This document shows positions 6,758 through 9,925 of a stretch of 9,925 bases of DNA, one piece after another. The stretch's first letter is position 1. Every line of letters starts with the position of its first letter. Made by a program: the position numbers and the translations under genes. The DNA is taken from NCBI GenBank assembly GCA_030619585.1, contig JAUXBD010000012.1, forward strand, positions 1 through 9,925, written 5' to 3'. The notes beneath the pieces were generated by a model, which searched no databases, had not been told where the DNA came from, and was given only the letters and a program-made list of their open reading frames with translations. This stretch comes from Desulfobacteraceae bacterium (GTDB taxonomy: Bacteria > Desulfobacterota > Desulfobacteria > Desulfobacterales > SURF-7).

Positions 6758-6794
6758 GGTTTTAAGGCGGTAAAACATATACCGCCTTAAAACC
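6758..6794. repeat. perfect 14-bp inverted repeat, possible terminator
   Basis: GGTTTTAAGGCGGT (6758-6771) and ACCGCCTTAAAACC (6781-6794) are exact reverse complements around a 9-base loop. It lies 48 bases after the DUF4242 stop. There is no T-run after either arm, so a standard Rho-independent terminator is not obvious. It could still end or stabilise transcripts, or be a dispersed intergenic repeat or a protein-binding dyad. Confidence 0.85.
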
Positions 6795-6878
6795 CGTAAT
6801 AGGCACAATCTTTGTTTGCCGGATGCTTTCAAATAAACGGCCCTATGATGTTTTAGCTATGAATTATACAGGTTTACC

Positions 6879-7466
6879 ATGATTAATATTGAACATATTT
6901 GTAAGCTAAAAGATGATTGCGACGCCCATGTTTTGAACCATACAATTCAATTAGCCGTCGAGATAGCACGCGAAGGCCGCGAGGGTCGCAAAATCGGCAC
7001 ACTTTTTGTCGTGTCTGATGAAAAGGAAACATTAAAAAGATCTAAAAATCTTATCCTCGACCCTCTTTATGGACATCAGGAAGAAAAAAAGAAAATTTGC
7101 GATCCGGATGTCAGAGAAACGGTAAAAGAACTTGCACAACTGGATGGTGCTTTTATTGTGAGCGGTAATGGTGTAGTTATTTCCGCTGCTCGTTACATCA
7201 ATGCGACTGCAGAGAGTATTGAACTCCCTTTAGGGTTGGGCAGCCGTCATATGGCTGCTGCTTCCATAACACGTGACACCCGGGCGGTAGCTGTAGTTGT
7301 ATCTCAAAGTTCCGTTGTACGCATTTTCAATGAAGGATCTCTGATTGCTGAGATAATTCCGGAAATTTGGTTGTTCGGTAAGGAAAGTTTTAAAATTCCC
7401 GAACCTCGACAGGAACTGAAAGTTGCGGATTTAAGGGTTGTTGCCGTTAAAAAACAGCCGCTATAA
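6879..7466 (+). CDS. diadenylate cyclase (DisA_N/DAC domain protein)
   Basis: This 195-residue protein is probably a c-di-AMP synthase, condensing two ATP to cyclic di-AMP. The DAC domain fills most of the chain: VEIAREGREGRKIGTLFVV at 27-45, the catalytic DGA motif at 89-91 in LDGAFIVSGNG, and the nucleotide-binding RHMAA at 123-127 in GLGSRHMAAASITRDTRA, continuing to VSQSS at 141-145. There are no membrane helices as in CdaA and no HhH DNA-binding domain as in DisA, so it is a compact soluble form, nearer to DacZ-like stand-alone cyclases. Its ribosome binding site is weak (CAGG before ATG 6879). A perfect dyad lies upstream. A 42-residue ORF follows 14 bases after its stop and a sensor-like protein after that, suggesting an operon. 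Confidence 0.87.
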   Translation: MINIEHICKLKDDCDAHVLNHTIQLAVEIAREGREGRKIGTLFVVSDEKETLKRSKNLILDPLYGHQEEKKKICDPDVRETVKELAQLDGAFIVSGNGVVISAARYINATAESIELPLGLGSRHMAAASITRDTRAVAVVVSQSSVVRIFNEGSLIAEIIPEIWLFGKESFKIPEPRQELKVADLRVVAVKKQPL

Positions 7467-7480
7467 AGGGATAACAGCAG

Positions 7481-7609
7481 ATGAAGCATAAACATAACAA
7501 TAAAGTCAAAATGAAAAAGAGTGATCAACAGTCTACAAAAAAAACCGGCATTCTGACAAGATTTTTAAACTGGCTTGCCAAAGGCGCTAAAAATTCATGC
7601 CCGAGTTGA
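7481..7609 (+). CDS. small basic peptide (42 aa), unknown
   Basis: ATG 7481 to TGA 7609 encodes a lysine-rich N-terminal half (residues 1-21) and an amphipathic helix-like half (GILTRFLNWLAKGAK) ending NSCPS, with a single Cys near the end. An AAAGGG site lies at 7465-7470, overlapping the end of the diadenylate cyclase gene, so cotranslation with that gene is likely. It does not look like a lipoprotein or signal peptide. The hydrophobic face could bind membrane or a partner, and the C-terminal Cys could be modified; both are guesses. I do not recognise a family with certainty. Confidence 0.5.
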   Translation: MKHKHNNKVKMKKSDQQSTKKTGILTRFLNWLAKGAKNSCPS

Positions 7610-7685
7610 AAGCCTAAGCGTTGATGGCCTGCCGGTACGGCAAGGTAAAAAATGGGTGAAAATATGTTTTTCCATTGTAATACAT

Positions 7686-7690
7686 AAGGA
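7686..7690 (+). promoter_or_regulatory. ribosome binding site fixing the sensor-protein start
   Basis: AAGGA ends 7 bases before ATG 7698. The frame is open further upstream, but that extension overlaps the 42-residue ORF and reads as non-domain sequence, so 7698 is the better start. Confidence 0.65.
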
Positions 7691-7697
7691 TATCGGC

Positions 7698-9107
7698 ATG
7701 AGAATAAAACCATCCTATGAGGAATTGGAACGGAATCTCATAAAATTAAATAAAGAAGCCGCAAATTATAAAAAGGCTGAAGAGAAGATAAAACACCTGA
7801 ATCTCATTCTTAGTGCAATTAGAAATGTAAACCTTCTCATCACTAAGGAGAAGGATAGAGACAGTCTTCTTCAGCGTGCATGTGATATTCTTGTTGAGAC
7901 CCGTGGGTATTTTAACACCTGGATTGTTCTGTTTGATGATTTTGGGAAGATTCTTACCGCTAAGGACTCAGGTCTGAGCAAACTTTTCGCGCCATTTTAC
8001 AATCAAATGAAATATGGCAAGTTGACACGCTGCGCCACGAAAGCGTTAAACAAATTTACTGTTATTGTGACTAAAAATCCGTTATCCAGTTGTAAAGATT
8101 GCCCTCTTTCAAGTATGTATGGTGAAAGAGCTGCAATGACGGCTGCGCTTGTATGTAGAGAAAAAGTATATGGCCTGTTGTCTGCCTCCATCCCTGTTCA
8201 CTTTTCAGCAGAGAAGGTGGAGATACATTTGTTTAAAGAAGTTGCTGACGATATTGCTTATGCTTTATACACTTTAAAAATAGAAGAAAAAAATAAGCGT
8301 GCTGAGAAAGAAATAAGAGAACACCGTGACCATCTTGAAAAAATTGTTAATAAGCGTACTATTGAACTAAGCCGTACTAATGAACAGCTTCAACAGGAAA
8401 TTTATTACCGCAGCAAGATTGCAATACAACTCGATCAATCAAAAAGGCAATTTAGTTCTATTATAAAATCTGTTCCTGATATTATATATCGGCTGGATAT
8501 TTTTGGATGCATAACGTTTATAAGTGACTCTGTAAAAAGTTACGGGTATCAGCCGGAAGAGCTTTTAGGAACATATTTGTTAGATTTAGTACATCCTGAA
8601 GATAAAAAAGAAGCCGCTTATAAAATAGAAGACCGCAGAACAGGTGACAGGAGCACAAGATTATTTGAAGTAAGGTTGTTGACCAAAGATGAAAGTATAC
8701 ATCGCTATAAATTTTTTAGCCTTTCGTCTGAAGGATTATACATTTCAGACGAGACAAAAAAAGATGTTTTTCAAGGCACACAGGGTATTGCAAGGGACAT
8801 TGCTGATAAAAAACGTGCCCAAGAAGAACAATTTAAACACGAAAAACTTCAAGGAGTCCTTGAACTGGCCGGTACCGTTTGTCACGAATTAAACCAGCCA
8901 TTTCAAATCATTTCAGGATACGCTGAATTAATGATGATGGATAAGGGTATTAATGAAAACAGCAAGTTTTATACGCTAATTCCAAAAATCAAAAAGCAAA
9001 TTGACAGAATGGGGCAAATAACGCAAAAACTTAATCAAATCACGGAATATAAGACAAAGAACTATTTGGAAGGCACTATAATAGACTTAGATTTGAAGCT
9101 GGGGTAG
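7698..9107 (+). CDS. GAF-PAS-HisKA sensor protein lacking the ATPase domain
   Basis: This 469-residue cytoplasmic protein has no membrane helices. Order: a charged N-terminal coiled coil (5-35), a GAF-like domain (about 45-192), a coiled coil (195-250), a PAS domain (about 250-372; SIIKSVPDIIYRLDIFGCIT, then GYQPEELLG and HPEDK), and a HisKA dimerisation helix pair (380-450) with the phospho-accepting His396 in GTVCHELNQPFQ. The chain ends about 20 residues after HisKA at IIDLDLKLG. The HATPase_c N, G1 and G2 boxes are missing, and none follows in another frame. As far as I recall, Desulfobacterota have relatives that end the same way, so this is probably a natural form. It could be phosphorylated in trans or act without catalysis. 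Cys112, Cys132 and Cys135 (CKDC) in the GAF region may sense redox or bind metal. It follows the c-di-AMP synthase and the 42-residue peptide. Confidence 0.85.
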   Translation: MRIKPSYEELERNLIKLNKEAANYKKAEEKIKHLNLILSAIRNVNLLITKEKDRDSLLQRACDILVETRGYFNTWIVLFDDFGKILTAKDSGLSKLFAPFYNQMKYGKLTRCATKALNKFTVIVTKNPLSSCKDCPLSSMYGERAAMTAALVCREKVYGLLSASIPVHFSAEKVEIHLFKEVADDIAYALYTLKIEEKNKRAEKEIREHRDHLEKIVNKRTIELSRTNEQLQQEIYYRSKIAIQLDQSKRQFSSIIKSVPDIIYRLDIFGCITFISDSVKSYGYQPEELLGTYLLDLVHPEDKKEAAYKIEDRRTGDRSTRLFEVRLLTKDESIHRYKFFSLSSEGLYISDETKKDVFQGTQGIARDIADKKRAQEEQFKHEKLQGVLELAGTVCHELNQPFQIISGYAELMMMDKGINENSKFYTLIPKIKKQIDRMGQITQKLNQITEYKTKNYLEGTIIDLDLKLG

Positions 9108-9142
9108 TAAAGTTTAAAAGAGGGGGTACTGTTGAAGCAAAG

Positions 9143-9149
9143 AAAGGAG
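9143..9149 (+). promoter_or_regulatory. ribosome binding site of the J-protein leader
   Basis: AAAGGAG lies 5 bases before ATG 9155, the only strong start signal between the kinase stop and the J-domain frame. ATG 9208, the first start in the J-domain frame, has no such site. Confidence 0.7.
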
Positions 9150-9154
9150 ATAAA

Positions 9155-9232
9155 ATGATTGAACTTATTGTTTTCCAAAGCGAAAATCTAAAAAACAAGT
9201 ATTACTCATGGGTAACTCTAAATCCTCAATAG
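9155..9232 (+). CDS. 25-aa leader ORF overlapping the J-domain gene
   Basis: Starting at ATG 9155 behind a strong ribosome binding site, this frame gives a 25-residue peptide (begins MIELIVFQSENLKN) and ends at TAG 9232. It overlaps the J-domain start at 9208 by 25 bases in the other frame. It may be a translational coupler, the true N-terminus of the J protein joined by a -1 shift at 9190-9196, or the 5' part of a gene broken by a one-base deletion in the A-run. It has no recognised domain. Confidence 0.5.
   Translation: MIELIVFQSENLKNKYYSWVTLNPQ
9190..9196 (+). other. candidate -1 ribosomal slippery heptamer
   Basis: The heptamer A AAA AAC is set exactly in the leader frame as codons 13-14 (AAA, AAC). 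A -1 slip would enter the J-domain frame, open from there to TAA 9561, giving a 135-residue fusion. The pattern X XXY YYZ is the standard slippery form. AAC in the second codon is less efficient in E. coli than AAG. I see no clear stimulatory structure just downstream. Confidence 0.4.
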
Positions 9233-9561
9233 TTTTCAAAAGTACTTTTGAAAAAATAACCTGGGCAAGACAAATCCTGGAGCTGCCGGAATCTGCGACG
9301 AAGCAGCAAATCATAGAAAATTTCAGAAGTTTGATCACTAAATGGCATCCTGACAAATGTCGTAAAAAAGAAAAAATATGTCATGAAATGACAGAAGCAA
9401 TCATTTTGGCAAATAAAATTATAAGTGATTATTGTACTCAGTACGAATTTTCATTTTCAAAGGAGGAGATAAAAAAATACATTTCAAAAGAAGAGTGGTG
9501 GGTTGATAAATTCGGGACAGATCCGATATGGAGCAAAGGCGATTCGGATATAAGAAAATAA
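9208..9561 (+). CDS. J-domain (DnaJ-like) protein
   Basis: This 117-residue protein has a J domain at about 17-75: helix I (KITWARQILELPESATKQQI), helix II (IIENFRSLITKW), the HPD motif at 47-49 in KWHPDKC that stimulates Hsp70 ATPase, then helix III (HEMTEAIILANKIISDY). A C-terminal tail has EEWWVDKFGTDPIW. It lacks the G/F region, zinc finger and substrate-binding domains of DnaJ, so it is a specialised class C co-chaperone, probably directing DnaK to one client. The nearest frame start, ATG 9208, has no ribosome binding site. Translation may depend on the overlapping leader at 9155, or on a frameshift that would extend the N-terminus. It follows the ATPase-less kinase by 100 bases. The client is unknown. 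Confidence 0.8.
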   Translation: MGNSKSSIVFKSTFEKITWARQILELPESATKQQIIENFRSLITKWHPDKCRKKEKICHEMTEAIILANKIISDYCTQYEFSFSKEEIKKYISKEEWWVDKFGTDPIWSKGDSDIRK

Positions 9562-9583
9562 CAGATAGGTGAGGCGAACATCA

Positions 9584-9742
9584 ATGAAGCTATTGATCAT
9601 AGGAGGTGATGCAGCAGGCATGAGCGCTGCCAGCAGGGCCAAAAGGAATATGCCGGATATGGAAGTGACTGCCTTTGAAAAAGCACATGATGTTTCATAC
9701 AGCTCATGCGGCATGCCATATAATATTGCTGATAAGGAATAA
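9584..9742 (+). pseudogene. CoA-disulfide reductase-like flavoprotein, N-terminal stub
   Basis: ATG 9584, 22 bases after the J-protein stop and behind a GGTGAGG site at 9568-9574, opens a frame reading LLIIGGDAAGMSAASRAKR (FAD-binding loop), then VSYSSCGMPYNIAD with the family redox cysteine Cys42. This matches the start of the single-cysteine disulfide reductase family represented in full by the 1381-3078 gene. The frame ends at TAA 9742 after 52 residues against about 450-570 normally. None of the other frames continues it. It could in principle be a redox-active microprotein, but a dead gene end is likelier. Confidence 0.7.
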
Positions 9743-9798
9743 CGACAAATGACGCAGGGACATAATGAATCAAGCTTTTGTAAAAATTTTTATCAACT

Positions 9799-9925
9799 AT
9801 GAGTAATTCTGCCAATTATAAACGAAATTTTTATGCATTTATCTGGCATGCTCTTTTCCTGGCATTTGCTGCCACGTTTATCGATGTTAATACAGTTCTT
9901 GCCTCATTTGTACTGAACATCGGGG
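9799..9925 (+). CDS. MFS transporter, N-terminal part (runs off the window)
   Basis: From ATG 9799 an open frame reaches the window end (42 codons). Residues about 10-42 (NFYAFIWHALFLAFAATFID, then VNTVLASFVLNIG) form a first transmembrane helix and loop typical of major facilitator proteins that start with 'NFWAFLWHALFLAL'. No ribosome binding site is evident, but TAA at 9781 excludes a longer start in this frame. The substrate cannot be told from this fragment. Its 5' neighbour is a flavoprotein stub, so the deletion that shortened that gene may lie just before this transporter. Confidence 0.6.
   Translation, partial: MSNSANYKRNFYAFIWHALFLAFAATFIDVNTVLASFVLNIG

Noticed and set aside
7575..7697. 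N-terminal extension of the sensor protein
   Set aside because: It overlaps the 42-residue ORF, has no ribosome binding site and no domain content; ATG 7698 has AAGGA at the right distance.

Overview
The window looks like a chromosome segment from an anaerobic, moderately AT-rich bacterium, most likely a sulfate-reducing Desulfobacterota (Desulfobacterales-like). The evidence is the mix of a CoA-disulfide reductase/rhodanese fusion, a 2-hydroxyacyl-CoA dehydratase-type activase, a DUF1638 protein, an Mrp/NBP35-like ATPase and a kinase that ends after its HisKA domain. This assignment comes from recognising protein families, not from a search. All supported genes are on the + strand. I see no tRNA, rRNA, CRISPR array, transposase or insertion sequence.

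Region 1 (1-3906) is a redox cluster. It holds a short-chain flavodoxin, then a tight run of a DUF1638 protein, a 565-residue FAD/NAD(P) disulfide reductase fused to rhodanese, and a BcrA/HgdC-type activase with both [4Fe-4S] cysteines. The gaps inside the run are 14 and 24 bases, each holding a Shine-Dalgarno site. The dehydratase or reductase that such an activase normally serves is not in the window.

Region 2 (3907-6394) is gene-poor and damaged. It contains a 57-residue HTH-like protein and a thioredoxin reductase gene cut into an N-terminal stub (4161-4232) and a C-terminal remnant (about 6054-6342). Between these pieces lie an intact Mrp/NBP35-like ATPase, an intact UspA protein, a 25-residue stub that may be a lost ferredoxin, and a stub of an ADP-forming acyl-CoA synthetase alpha chain. 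Several stubs keep a good ribosome binding site and the first 20-35 recognisable residues, then stop.

Region 3 (6395-9561) has intact genes: a DUF4242 protein, a perfect 14-bp dyad, a diadenylate cyclase (c-di-AMP synthase), a 42-residue peptide, a GAF-PAS-HisKA protein with no ATPase domain, and a J-domain protein. An AAAAAAC slippery heptamer just upstream of the J-domain gene could join it, by a -1 shift, to a leader that carries the only good ribosome binding site.

Region 4 (9562-9925) has one more N-terminal stub, this time of a CoA-disulfide-reductase-like flavoprotein, and the start of an MFS transporter that runs off the window.

I do not see a clear-cut new defence or mobile system. 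The best candidates for something undescribed are the redox/activase cluster without a visible client, the diadenylate cyclase/peptide/ATPase-less kinase/J-protein neighbourhood, and the possible frameshift-controlled J protein.
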